Under the pieces are notes generated by a model. It was not told where the DNA came from, ran no database searches, and saw only the letters and a list, made by a program, of their open reading frames with translations. Positions 42,808-53,363 of a stretch of 64,000 nt of DNA are shown here, in pieces. Source of the DNA: Candidatus Altimarinota bacterium (GTDB lineage Bacteria; Patescibacteriota; Gracilibacteria; BD1-5; UBA6164). The first letter of the stretch is position 1. Each line of letters starts with the position of its first letter. The position numbers were made by a program, and so were the translations under genes. The DNA is taken from contig JAQTOS010000004.1 in the NCBI GenBank assembly GCA_028713225.1, positions 89,395 through 153,394 of the forward strand, read 5' to 3'.

Positions 42808-42842
42808 AAAAAACTGTATCAAATTTGATACAGTTTTTTTTT
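42808..42842. terminator. Bidirectional terminator
   Basis: Arms ACTGTATCAAA/TTTGATACAGT with flanking A- and T-runs, between the collar gene and the secA stop. Confidence 0.9.
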
Positions 42843-42845
42843 GTT

Positions 42846-45449
42846 TTATACTCTTATTTTATTTTTTCCTAAGTTTGGATCTGCAAAAAGTGGATTTGCA
42901 TTTGCTACTTGCTTTGGAGCATTTCTTAGATTAGCTAAAAGTGCTTCTTGTTCATCAATAGTAAATTCATGTCATACTTGAGACATATCTATTTCTTGAA
43001 CTTCTTCGTTTTGTTTTAGAGAGAACATAGCTTTTGTAATTCTGAATTGTAATTCTCACATAAGTTTTCTGAATTTTTCGAATGCTTTTTCTTTGTAAAC
43101 TACAAGTGGTTGTCTTTGAGCATATCATTCAAAAGCAACTTCTTCTCTTAATTTACTCATAGCATCTATATGATTCATCCAAAGTTCGTCAATTGAAGCC
43201 AAAACTACTCTTCTTTCTACTTCATAAAAATCTTCTACATTTTCAAAAAGTGATTTTTTTGCTTCTATGAAAAGTATTGCAATATCAGAAATAAAATCAA
43301 CTAATTCATTTACTATTACAATTTCGTTTATATCTTTTTCTCTAGCAGAATCAATAATTTCTTCTCAAATAAAATTATTTACAGCAGTTACAAGAGTAGG
43401 AATATCCCATTCTGAAGCTTTGTCTCATTTTAGATTAGAATTTACAACTATAGAGATTTCTTCTCTAATCATTTTTTGAATATCCCCGTCAATATTTTCA
43501 CTGTTTAATATTTTACTTCTTCTAGAATAAATTATTTCTCTATGTTTGTTTATAACATCATCATATTCCAAAACATGTTTTCTTATATCAAAATTATGTC
43601 ATTCTACTTGTTTTTGAACTGAAGTTACTCTTTTTGTAAGCATTCCGCTTTGAGCCAAAGGTTCATCATCAGGAAGAGATGCAAACATTGCTGAATTAAA
43701 CATTGAAAACATTTTATCTCCACCAAATATTCTCATTATATCATCTGTTGGTGAAATCAGAAATTGAGTCATTCATGGGTCTCATTGTCTACCTGCTCTA
43801 CCTCTTAATTGATTATCTATTCTTCTTGTTTCATGTTTTTCTGTACCAATAATTATAAGTCATCCAAGTTCTACAACTCCTTCTCCTAGTTTGATATCAG
43901 TTCATCTACCCGCCATATTTGTAGCAATAGTTACTGCTCATTTTTGACCAGCTGCTGCTACTATTTCAGCTTCTTTTTCATGTTGTTTTGCATTTAGTAC
44001 ATTATGAGGAATTTTCGCATCTTTTAGCAAATCTGATAAATATTCTGATTTATCAACAGAAACTGTTCAAACTAAAATTGGTTGTCATTTTTCATGAAGT
44101 TCCGCTATAAGTTTAACTAAATATTCATATTTCCCTTTTTCATTTTTGAAAAGTAAATCAGCAGCATCAATTCTAGAAATTTGTCTATTTGTAGGAATTA
44201 CGATAGTTTCTAGTCCATAAACTTTATAAAATTCTTCTTCTTCAGTTTTTGCTGTACCTGTCATTCAAGCCAATTTCCAATAAAGTCTGAAATAATTTTG
44301 AAAAGTAATTGAAGCTAGAGTTTTTGATTCTTGTTGAATTTCAACTCATTCTTTTGCTTCAATAGCTTGATGTAAACCATCAGAATATCTTCTACCAGCC
44401 AAAACTCTACCAGTAAATTCATCTACGATTAACACTTCCCCATTGTGAACAATATAATCTTTGTCTCTTTTATAAACAGCTCTAGCTTTTAGAGCATTTT
44501 CGATATGATGTAAGTCATTGTAATGATTTGAAATATAGATATTTTCTACTCCCAAAGCTTTTTCTATTTTTGAAATCCCCATCTCTGTCAAAGTTGAAGC
44601 TTTTTGTTTTTCATCTAATTTATAATCAGTTGCTTCATCCAAAGTTTTAGCTAAAGCAGCAAAAGTTAAATATTTTTTTGTAGGTTCAGAATCTGGAGCT
44701 GAAATAATAAGAGGAGTTCTTGCTTCATCAATAAGGATTGAATCAACCTCATCTATAATAGCAAAAAATAATTCTCCTTGTGATTTATCTTCATTTTTGA
44801 TAACCATATTATCTCTTAGGTAATCAAAACCAAGTTCATTATTTGTAGCGTAAACTATATCTCTTTTGTAATTTTCTTTTTTTTCAAATTTTGGCTGATT
44901 ATGAGTAACTACTCAAACAGTTAAACCAAGAGCATTATATAAAACTCCCATTTCCTCACTATCTCTTTTTGCCAAGTAATCATTTACAGTAACGATATGA
45001 ACTGGAATTCAAGCAAGCGCATTTAAATAAGCTGGAAGGGTTGCAACTAAAGTTTTTCATTCTCAAGTTTTCATTTCTGAAATATTTCCATCATTTATAG
45101 CAAGACCTCAAATAAGTTGAACATCATAAGGAATCATATTCCAAGTTACTTCTTTTCCTGATTCTAGAGTGAAATTTTGTCCATTTATAAGTTTACAAGC
45201 TTGTTTAACAAGAGCAAAAGCTGGAACTCTAAGTTCTCTTAAAAGTCCTCTTATTTTTTCAGAATCTTCTTTAAGAGATAATCATTCAAACATAGATTTG
45301 AATTCTGCAGTTTTTGCATGAACTTGTTCTAAATTAAAATTTTCGAATTCTTTTTCTGATTTCTTGATTTCTTCTACAACTAGTCTATATTCTTTGATTT
45401 TTTTTTCGTTTGGATCACCAAAAATTTTATTTATTACTGTTTCTATCAT
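42846..45449 (-). CDS. secA: Preprotein translocase ATPase SecA
   Basis: The 867-residue motor drives exported proteins through SecYEG. Seen: the Q-motif region VQLIGGLAI, Walker [27 protein letters not shown] (Walker B), [50 protein letters not shown] and [13 protein letters not shown], then the helical scaffold. The C-terminal zinc/SecB-binding tail is absent; the protein ends KNKIRV. Several motif glycines are TGA. It lies 128 bases downstream of dnaB on the same strand, between the collar operon terminator and dnaB's terminator. Confidence 0.97.
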
Positions 45450-45561
45450 TTTAATGTATTTTATTTATTTTTTAAAAGCCGACTAATTATATAAAAAAAG
45501 CTAAAAAAGTGAAATTTAAATTTTCGTTTTTAATTATAATTTAACATTAATATTACATTAC

Positions 45562-45588
45562 AAAGAAAAAAGAGTTTTTAAAACTCTT
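45562..45588 (-). terminator. dnaB terminator overlapping its stop codon
   Basis: Arms AGAGTTT/AAACTCT with an A-run on the low side (U-run on the minus strand); the last dnaB codons and TAA form the stem. Confidence 0.65.
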
Positions 45589-46906
45589 CTCTTTGTCTTT
45601 CAAGCTCGAAAAACTTTTGATATTTTTTTTCAAATTTTAGTTCTATATTTCAAACTGGTCAGTTTCTGTTTTTTCTTACAAGAACATCTGTCATTCATTT
45701 TCTTTCTGTAAATTCATCATAGTATTCTTCTCTATAAAGCATCATAACAACATCAGCATCTTGTTCTATAGACCCAGATTCTCTCAAATCTGAAAGTATA
45801 GGTTTTTTATCTGGTCTTGATTCAAGTGCTCTAGATAATTGTGATAAAGCAATAATTGGAACATTCAATTCTCTAGCCAAAGATTTAATTCATCTAGAAA
45901 TTTCACTTATTTCTTGCACTCTATTCATACTATTACCATTACTCATAAGTTGTAAGTAATCGATTATTATCAAATCAAGTCAGTTTTCCATTTTTAGTCT
46001 TCTAGCTTTTGATTTGAAATCTATAAGACTTCCTCAAGCAGAATCATCTATGTAAATATTTGAATTTGCAATTTTTTCCATAGCTTCTCAAATTCTCATA
46101 AATTCTTCATCAGCAAGTTCTCATTTAGATAATTTCCAAGAATCTATTCACATAGCCGAAGCAATCATTCTATCTGTTAATTGTTCCTTACTCATTTCTA
46201 GAGAAAATATAGCTACATTTTTACCATGAAAACCTATATTTTGTGCGATATTAAGGGCAAAAGCTGTTTTACCCATAGATGGTCTAGCTGCAAGAATCAG
46301 CATATCTCCTCACTTCATTCATCCAATTTTTCAATCAAGAGATGGGAAAAAAGTATTTAATCTAAATTTATTTATAAGTTCTGGATTTTCATGCAATTCT
46401 GCAAATTCTTCAAATCTAGAATTCAAAATATCTTTGATATGAACAAGTTTATTTTTTATGAATGTTTGAGTAACTCAAAAAAGTGATTTTTCTGATTTTT
46501 CTAGAAGTTCATTTATATTTTTTTCTTCATCATAACCTAAAGAAATTATTTCATTACCTGATTTTATAAGTCTTCTTAGAACTGCTTTATTTTTTACAAT
46601 CATAGCATATTCATAGATATTTGCACTTGTTGGAACAACTTCTGTAAGTTCAACTAGATAATTAACTCAACCTACTTTATCAAGTAAGTTTTTATCTTCA
46701 AGTCTTTGTTTTACAGTCAGGATATCTATTGGTTTATTTTTTTCATAAAGTTCAAAAATAACATCGAAAACAGAAGCATTTGCTTCATCATAAAAGTCTT
46801 CTTTTGTAACTACATCTCAGATTAATACAAATCAGTCCTTGTCTATTAAAAGACTTCAAAGAACCGATTTTTCTGCTTCAATTGAATTTGGTGGGATTTT
46901 TAACAT
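45578..46906 (-). CDS. dnaB: Replicative DNA helicase DnaB
   Basis: The 442-residue hexameric 5'-3' helicase opens the fork. Seen: the N-terminal helical domain [17 protein letters not shown], a linker, then the RecA-like domain with Walker [37 protein letters not shown] (Walker B), [16 protein letters not shown] and the [15 protein letters not shown] block with MLYREEYY. Length and order match DnaB. Glycines in the N-terminal signature and in IGGMKGGDM are TGA. Confidence 0.97.
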
Positions 46907-46980
46907 AGGTTTAGTTAGTGTTTTTTATAAAAAATTATTTTTCTAAATATACTTTTTTTATAAGAAAATTCAAAAAAATA

Positions 46981-47811
46981 TTATTTTTTATAAATAATAT
47001 CTCTATTTCATCATTTCGTTATTCAATTAAATATCAATTTATAATCTGTTCATCTTATAGTAAAATCACTTATTTTTCAGTTTATTTTTTTTAGAAATTC
47101 AAACATATCCTCTTCGTTCATATCTATTGGTTTATAAAAATCTACTCAAAAAGTAACTAATCAATTTATATTAGCCAATAAATTAAACTCTTCTTTCGTT
47201 AAAATATATTGAATATCATAATTTCTTATATTAAAAGAAAAATATTGAATTCATAAGGCTTTATAAGAAAAATAATTTATTTTTTTGATTGTATCTGTAA
47301 GTTTTGAATTTGATTCTATATTTGAAATATTCATATTAAAACTAACTATTCATTTTTTAAAAAAAGTTTTATTATTTAATATATAATCAAATAATATATT
47401 ATATTTATCATTATATTCATCAAATCCAAAAGACAAATCTGAGACTTTAGTTAAATCTATTCTCTGAAAAAAAGAAAAGTCTGGATTTTTAGTTGAAATG
47501 TTTGTGAAATTAATATTTAATTGTTCTGAAATATTTTTATTTATATCTGAAATAAATAAATCCATATTTCATTTATTTTTTACAAATACAGAATAATTTA
47601 TTTTTACAAAAGGTCAATTAACTATATATCAAGTTCAACTTATAATGTCTTTTTTTAGATTTAAATCCTCATTAGATTTCAATCCATTTTTTTCTATTTT
47701 TCATATTATTTCATTTGTTTTTTTACTTATTTGAGATTCTCTAAAAAATAAAAATAAGAAAATAATAGTGAATAAAATAACAATTATATATATAATATTT
47801 TTTGTTTTCAT
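46981..47811 (-). CDS. Membrane-anchored hypothetical protein, 276 aa
   Basis: An N-terminal hydrophobic segment (about residues 5-23) is followed by a beta-rich extracytoplasmic domain with several similar strands and loops (SISDINKNISEQLNINF, IVSFNMNISNIESN). I do not recognise the family; the pattern slightly recalls SIMPL/DUF541 (secreted beta-rich) proteins, but this is not enough to assign. It lies between dnaB and the C39-like gene. Many glycines are TGA. Confidence 0.6.
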
Positions 47812-47837
47812 AATTTTAGTAGATTATATTAAGAAGT

Positions 47838-47863
47838 CCCAAAGCGAATTCTATCGCTTTGGG
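47838..47863 (-). terminator. G/C-rich hairpin after the C39-like gene
   Basis: Arms CCCAAAGCGA/TCGCTTTGGG. It lies just after the stop at 47872 (reading down the minus strand); only a weak T-rich stretch follows. Confidence 0.55.
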
Positions 47864-47871
47864 AAAAATAT

Positions 47872-48522
47872 TTATGGAGCAACTTGCAAATACGCAAAAT
47901 TTGTTAATTCTACAGCTATTCCTATCTGAGAAACTTTAAAATTATGTATTTCTCCATAATAGGGATCAAAGAAATAAATATCATCATTTCCTCTATTATT
48001 TATAGCACTACCAGGATATTTATGATAGGCGTAAACAACTACAATATGTGAATAATTTCCGACAGGATTCCCTGAAAAAGTAGGTTTTAATACTATTAAA
48101 GCCGGCTTATCATTATTTAAAGAATTTATTAAATTCTCTACATTTTGAGAGACTGTATTAGTTGAGGGCATTCTAATAACCCAATTCCAAGACCACTTGT
48201 TTTTTGCTATATCTTTTAATTGGTCAAGAGTAGTTGTGGTATTATAACTTTGCCCAATGTAAGAATATAAAGAATTAAGTCCCGATTTAGCACTTTGTAC
48301 ATCATTAATAAAAGCTGGTGGAATACCTCCCGCAACCCAATTATTAATAAAAAGTAAACTTGTAGGACCACAAGAGTTGTTATATTTAGTAATATTTTGA
48401 ATTAAAACCGGTTTAGCTCTGGTTGTACTAGAATTAAAATTCGTAACAAAATAATTATAAGTATCTTGTCCTCCAAAACTTATACCAACAAATACTATAA
48501 ATAGTAAAATAACCTTTTTCAT
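47872..48522 (-). CDS. Secreted C39-like cysteine peptidase, no UGA glycines
   Basis: The 216-residue product has a classical signal peptide (MKKVILLFIVFVGISFG) and a papain-like C39_2-type domain with catalytic Cys51 in NNSCGPTSLLF, the His in NYSHIVVVYAYHK and an Asp in IYFFDPYYGEIH. The ATG at 48522 is preceded by GGAGG with a 7-base spacer; a longer in-frame start at 48630 is also possible. All 14 glycines are GGN and none is TGA. Composition, Shine-Dalgarno sequence and codon pattern suggest import from a standard-code genome. It may cut or process peptides outside the cell. It has its own promoter upstream and a hairpin downstream. Confidence 0.8.
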   Translation of the reverse strand: MKKVILLFIVFVGISFGGQDTYNYFVTNFNSSTTRAKPVLIQNITKYNNSCGPTSLLFINNWVAGGIPPAFINDVQSAKSGLNSLYSYIGQSYNTTTTLDQLKDIAKNKWSWNWVIRMPSTNTVSQNVENLINSLNNDKPALIVLKPTFSGNPVGNYSHIVVVYAYHKYPGSAINNRGNDDIYFFDPYYGEIHNFKVSQIGIAVELTNFAYLQVAP

Positions 48523-48664
48523 TTTTTGCCTCCAAGCAAATTTTATTTTTATTTTTTGAACCCATAAATTTGTTTTATAGATTACATAAAAAAATAGTTT
48601 TGTTACTAATTCAGACTTTAAGATTTTCACTCCTTTGTATTATTTCTGAAAAAGAACACAAGAA

Positions 48665-48692
48665 GTTATATTTTTTTTATAATTTTTGTCAA
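48665..48692 (-). promoter_or_regulatory. Promoter of the C39-like gene
   Basis: On the minus strand TTGACA (48692-48687) and TATAAC (48670-48665) are 16 bases apart, upstream of the C39-like gene. Confidence 0.6.
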
Positions 48693-48759
48693 ATAAATAT
48701 TCCCGAGTTTTATTGAAACCTAAGCCATTTCTTGTAATATAAATTTAATACTTTTTTAA

Positions 48760-48787
48760 TATCTATTTAATACATATTAAATAGATA
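48760..48787. repeat. 12-base inverted repeat upstream of the C39-like gene
   Basis: Arms TATCTATTTAAT/ATTAAATAGATA, spacer ACAT. No T-run follows. It could be a regulator site or a trace of integration next to the UGA-free gene. Confidence 0.6.
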
Positions 48788-48813
48788 TATTATAAAAAAT
48801 GCTTAAAAAACAC

Positions 48814-48837
48814 AAAATCCCATATAAATGGGATTTT
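48814..48837 (-). terminator. Terminator of the TPR gene at 48842
   Basis: Arms AAAATCCCAT/ATGGGATTTT with A/T-rich flanks, just beyond the minus-strand stop. Confidence 0.75.
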
Positions 48838-48841
48838 AAAA

Positions 48842-49663
48842 TTATTCATTTATAATTCAAGAATTTTCAATCATTTCTAATTCTTTTTTGATAGTTTCAT
48901 TATATGGATCTAGTTCTAATATTCTTCTGAGTACATTTGCGGCTTCTTCTAATTTCCCAATATTTTTATAACTCGCTGCTAGCAAATATAAATTATCTTT
49001 ATCTTTTCATCTTTCTTTTAAACATCTTCTAAGATAGTCTATAGATTCTGCGTAGTTTGAATTGTAATAAGTTAGAGAACCTAACATATTTGTAATATCA
49101 TAATCTGTTGGCATTTTCTCTAGAGCTTTTTTATAAATTTCTATAGCTAAGTCATATTTTTCTTGCATACTAAGAGCATAAGCAAGTTTCTTTAATACAT
49201 CAAAATCGTCATCATGAACAAGAAGTAAATCCTTGTAAATATACTCAGCTTTTAGATAATTATTTTCTAAAACATATAGAGAAGCTAATTCTAAATTCAA
49301 TTCTTTATTAAATTTATCAATAAGCATTCATTCAATAACAAGAGATTTTGCTATATCATAATCTCATTTTCAGATACAAACTTTTACTTTTCTAGTTAAT
49401 TCTGCTAGTTTTTGTTTTTCTTCTAATCATATATCACCTTTTTCATAAGTATCAATATGATGATTTTTCATTTCATTATCTATTTGAACGGTTTCTATTT
49501 TCACTTCTCATTCAACTTCTTCACCTGAAATTATTTTTTTTGGAAATAAATAATTTCTAAAATGAGTATAAGAAATATATGCTTTTTCTCATAAATAGTA
49601 CAAAACATATAGGAAGAAAACAAAGAAAGATATTATTTCTGCCTTAAAAAGGAAATCAATCAT
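48842..49663 (-). CDS. Membrane-anchored TPR protein
   Basis: The 273-residue product has one hydrophobic N-terminal segment (about residues 7-24), a linker, then TPR-like repeats from about residue 100: DYDIAKSLVIEGML, NLELASLYVLENNYLKAEYIYKDLL, KKLAYALSMQEKYDLAIEIYKKALE and MLGSLTYYNSNYAESIDYLRRCL. It is probably a scaffold at the membrane. It is divergent from radA. TGA encodes glycines in KVCIGKGDYD and elsewhere. Confidence 0.75.
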
Positions 49664-49792
49664 AATTTAAAAATTTTAAAATTTAGATTATTTATCAAAA
49701 TGATAATATGAAAAAATATTTATTTTTCAATTTTTTTTACAAAATAGAATTTTAAAGTAAAATCAAACAAAATTATTTTTTAAATATCAAAT

Positions 49793-51121
49793 ATGTACAA
49801 ATGTAATTCTTGCTCATATGAGACTCTGAAATGGACTGGACAATGTCCAAGTTGTAAGGAATGGAACACAATGCTGGAAAAAATTGAAGAAGTAGAAACT
49901 AAAAAACCCGGGAGTAAAAATAATATAAAATGAGAAACTCAAATTTTAACAAAACTTGGAAAAGCTAGTTTTGAGGAGAATAGAATTATAACAGAATCAA
50001 AAGAATTAAATAATTTGCTTGGAAACTGAATAATCGAATGAAGTGTGATTTTACTTTCTGGAGAACCAGGAATCGGTAAATCTACTCTTTCTTTGCAACT
50101 TGCAAATTGGATAAAAGATAAAAATATCACTTATGTATCAGGAGAAGAAACCATTGAACAATTATCAGTAAGAGCTAAGAGACTCTGAATTACTGGAGAT
50201 AATATTTCAGTTTTAGCTGAAAATAATTTCGAAAATATTCTGCAAACTCTAAAAAATATAAATTCTGATATTATAATTCTTGATTCTATAAGTGTAATAG
50301 TTTCGAATAATATGACTTGAGCTTCTGGTTCAATAAACCAAATCAGATATATAACTGAGGAACTTATAGGATTTGCAAAAAAGACAAATACTACAGTTTT
50401 CATAATCTGACACGTTACAAAAGATTGAAGCATTAGCTGACCAAAGACTCTTGAACATATGGTTGATACTGTACTATTTTTTGAATGAGATAGATTTGAT
50501 AATATTAGACTGCTTAGAAGTTTGAAAAACAGATTTTGAAATACAAATGAAATAGCAATTTTCAAGATGACAGACAAATGATTAAGCGACTTATCTGACC
50601 CAAGTTTAGAATTTGTTACAAATGATAAAGACGATACTATTGGTTCTAGTTTAAGCATGACTGTAGAAGGTTCTAGAGCATTTTTAGTAGAAACAGAAAG
50701 TCTTATAACTTACACGAAATTTGGCTATCCAAAAAGAAACTGTAAATGAATAAACAATTCTAGACTAGATATGATAATCGCAAGTCTAGCTAAATATACA
50801 AAAGTAAATTTAGATTCTTATGATGTTTACATAAATATTGTTAGATGACTGAAAATCGAAGAACCCTGAATTGACCTAGCAATTGCCGCTTCAATAATTT
50901 CAAGCAAAACAAACAAAGCCATTCCAAAGGATTCAGTTTTTATCTGAGAAATTTCTCTAACTGGTAGAATTACAAATGTAGTAAACATAGAAAAAAGAGT
51001 TAAAGAAGCCCAAAAATACAATTTTGCAAAGATTTATATTCCAGCAAATTCTGATGTAAAAACTTCAAAAAATATAGTTAAATTAAAAAATTTAGAAGAT
51101 TTAGTAAAAGTAATAGTATAA
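49793..51121 (+). CDS. radA: DNA repair protein RadA (Sms)
   Basis: The 442-residue protein processes recombination intermediates with RecA. Seen: an N-terminal zinc finger (Cys4, Cys7, Cys18, Cys21), Walker A GEPGIGKS (residues 90-97), SVRAKRLGIT, the IIILDSISVI Walker B strand, the RadA-specific KNRFG motif (its Gly is TGA), and a C-terminal Lon-like domain with IDLAIAASIISS and EISLTGRIT. Length and motifs are standard. Two bases separate it from the acyltransferase gene, so they are co-transcribed. Confidence 0.96.
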
Positions 51122-51123
51122 AA

Positions 51124-52173
51124 ATGCCATCAAAAGAAAGAAACTTATCGCTTGATTTATTTAGAACTATATGACTTTTATGTATAGTTTTAGCACATGT
51201 TAATCCTCCAGATTTCCTTTTCCAAATCAGGAATTTTGATGTGCCTTTTATGGTTATAATTTCTGGTTATCTTTATGCAAATCTGGATATGAAAAAACCA
51301 GAATGAAATTTTTGGCCATATATATACAAAAGATTTATCAGATTAATCTTGCCAGTTTGGATATTTTTATCTATATTTTTCACTTATTTCTGGTGATTAG
51401 CTCATTTTACTGGAACTATTTTTCCTTTTTCTTTTAGAGAAATTTTATGAAGTTATTTGCTGTGGGATGGGATTTGATATGTTTGGATAATAAGAATATT
51501 TTTCATAATTGCTTTAATCTGACCACTAAGCGTAAAATTACTAAACAAAAGTAGACATAAATACAAAATACTAATTTTTATATATTTGGCTTATGAATTT
51601 ATTTATTACTTTTTTTCAAAATTAGATATAAATGACTCAGAAAAAAATATAATAACTAAATCATTTTTCTATATAATTCCCTACTTGCTCCTATTCTTCT
51701 ACTGAAGAATGCTTTCTAGAACAAAAAGAAAATGAATTGAGCTTATTGCTTATATAAGTTTTGCAATAATAGTCGCCTGAGAAATATATTCATATATGCA
51801 AACTTGAAATATAATGAATATTCAAGCCTACAAATATCCACCAACTTTCTTTTATCTAGTGTATGCGATTTTTATGTCTAGTATGATTTTCATCTACATA
51901 GAAGAATTCAAAGAAATCAAAAATAAAAAAGCTATTTCTACTATAAAATTCATCGGTTCATCGACAATGTGGATTTATCTTTGGCATATTCCAGCTGTTT
52001 ACTATTTCCAACATCATAGCACAAATATCTATTATCTATGGAAATATCTCCTAGTTCTAGCTTTTGCAATCAGCCTTACACTAATTCAACAAAAAATATT
52101 CAAACAAGTTTTGAAAAAAACCTGGATAAAAGATAAAAACAAGAAATTTATCAGAGCTGTATTTATGGGATAA
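51124..52173 (+). CDS. Acyltransferase family 3 membrane protein
   Basis: The 349-residue protein has about ten transmembrane segments. The N-terminal LSLDLFRTIGLLCIVLAHVNPP has the conserved Arg and His of AT3 enzymes, VPFMVIISGYLY is the second signature, and YKRFIRLILPVWIF the third. It probably O-acetylates a surface polysaccharide or exopolysaccharide. The promoter is shared with radA and it ends at a strong terminator. Glycines are mixed TGA and GGN. Confidence 0.85.
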
Positions 52174-52176
52174 CAA

Positions 52177-52208
52177 AAAAGAAGCAAAATTTTGCTTCTT
52201 TTTTGTTT
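52177..52208. terminator. Bidirectional terminator
   Basis: Perfect palindrome with arms AAAAGAAGCAAAA/TTTTGCTTCTTTT and flanking runs, between the acyltransferase gene and ychF. Confidence 0.88.
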
Positions 52209-52211
52209 AAA

Positions 52212-53297
52212 TTATACATTAAATTTAAACAACATTATATCACCATCTTGAACAATATATTCTTTCCCTTCTAGTCTAACTTTTGCATGTTCTTTTGCTC
52301 ATGCCCATCCTCCAAATTCTACTAAATCTTTCCAGTTTACTACATCAGCTTTGATAAATCATTTTTCAAAATCTGTGTGGATTTCTCCGGCTGCTTGTGG
52401 AGCTGTTGAACCTTTTTTGATAGTCCAAGCTCTTACTTCTTTTTCTCAAGCTGTGAAATAATATTGAAGACCTAGAGCATCAAAACAAGTTTTGATAAGA
52501 TTATCTAGACCAGTTGAAATAAGACCCATTTCAGCAAGAAATTCTTTTTTCTCTTCATTAGTCATTTCTATCATATCTTCTTCAAGTTTAGCACAAATTG
52601 GAACAACTCTAATTTCTTTATCAGTAATTCAAAGTATATTTTTTAAATCATCTTCTGAAGTATCCATCATATCCTCTGATACATTTGCAGCATAAACAAA
52701 TTTTTTAGCTGTAAGCAAAAATAAATCTCTAGTTTTTGCTTTTGTTTCTTCATCCATTTGGTAAGTACAAGCAAGTTTTCCTTCCATTAAATGTTTCAAA
52801 ATTCATTCATAAACTTCTTGTAAAGCTTGTAATTCTTTATCAGATTTAGCTTTTCTAGCATTGTTTATAATTCTTTTTTCTAGAGATTCTACATCAGCTA
52901 AAATAAGTTCAGAATTGATTATTTCTATATCATATTTTGGGTCAACTTTACCATGAACATGGATTATATTATCATCAGAAAACACTCTAACAACTTGCAG
53001 GATAGTATCTGTTTCTCTGATATTAGCCAAGAATTTATTTCCAAGTCCTTCTCAAGCTGAAGCTCATTTTACGATACCTGCAATATCTGTAAATTCTACA
53101 ACTGCTGGAATTACTTTTTGTCCATTTACTGTATCTTTGATTTTTTCAAGTCTTACATCATTTACATTAACTATACCAGAATTTGGTTCAATAGTACAAA
53201 ATGGGAAATTGGCAGCTTCTGCTCCATAGTTTTTAGTAAGGGCATTAAAAAGTGTAGATTTTCAAACATTTGGTAATCATACGATTCAAACTTTCAT
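52212..53297 (-). CDS. ychF: Ribosome-binding ATPase YchF/OLA1
   Basis: The 361-residue P-loop protein is of the Obg-like family. Seen: G1 GLPNVGKST (Gly codons are TGA), [11 protein letters not shown] (G2), [20 protein letters not shown] (G3), a long coiled-coil insert, and the TGS C-terminal domain. In the G4 position NVSED stands where other GTPases have NKxD, consistent with ATP preference of the YchF family. It binds ribosomes and modulates stress response. The gene lies between the acyltransferase terminator and valS. Confidence 0.95.
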
Positions 53298-53324
53298 GTG
53301 TATTTTTGTTTAATAATAAATATT

Positions 53325-53353
53325 GTAGGGAATGGTTTAAAACCATTCCCTAC
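53325..53353. repeat. Palindromic repeat between ychF and valS
   Basis: Perfect arms GTAGGGAATGGTTT/AAACCATTCCCTAC around one base, same family as 19122 and 37760. Confidence 0.85.
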
Positions 53354-53363
53354 AAGAACATTC

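Noticed and set aside
46981..47811. Assignment as a SIMPL/DUF541 protein
   Set aside because: The resemblance is only in secondary-structure pattern; no conserved motif is clear.
48523..48630. Longer N-terminus for the C39-like peptidase
   Set aside because: The GTG at 48630 has its AGGAG directly abutting it, and the extension would precede a proper signal peptide. ATG 48522 has GGAGG at ideal spacing.
50131..50658. Minus-strand frame of 175 codons
   Set aside because: Antisense to the radA core; such long mirror frames arise from the codon bias of the real gene.
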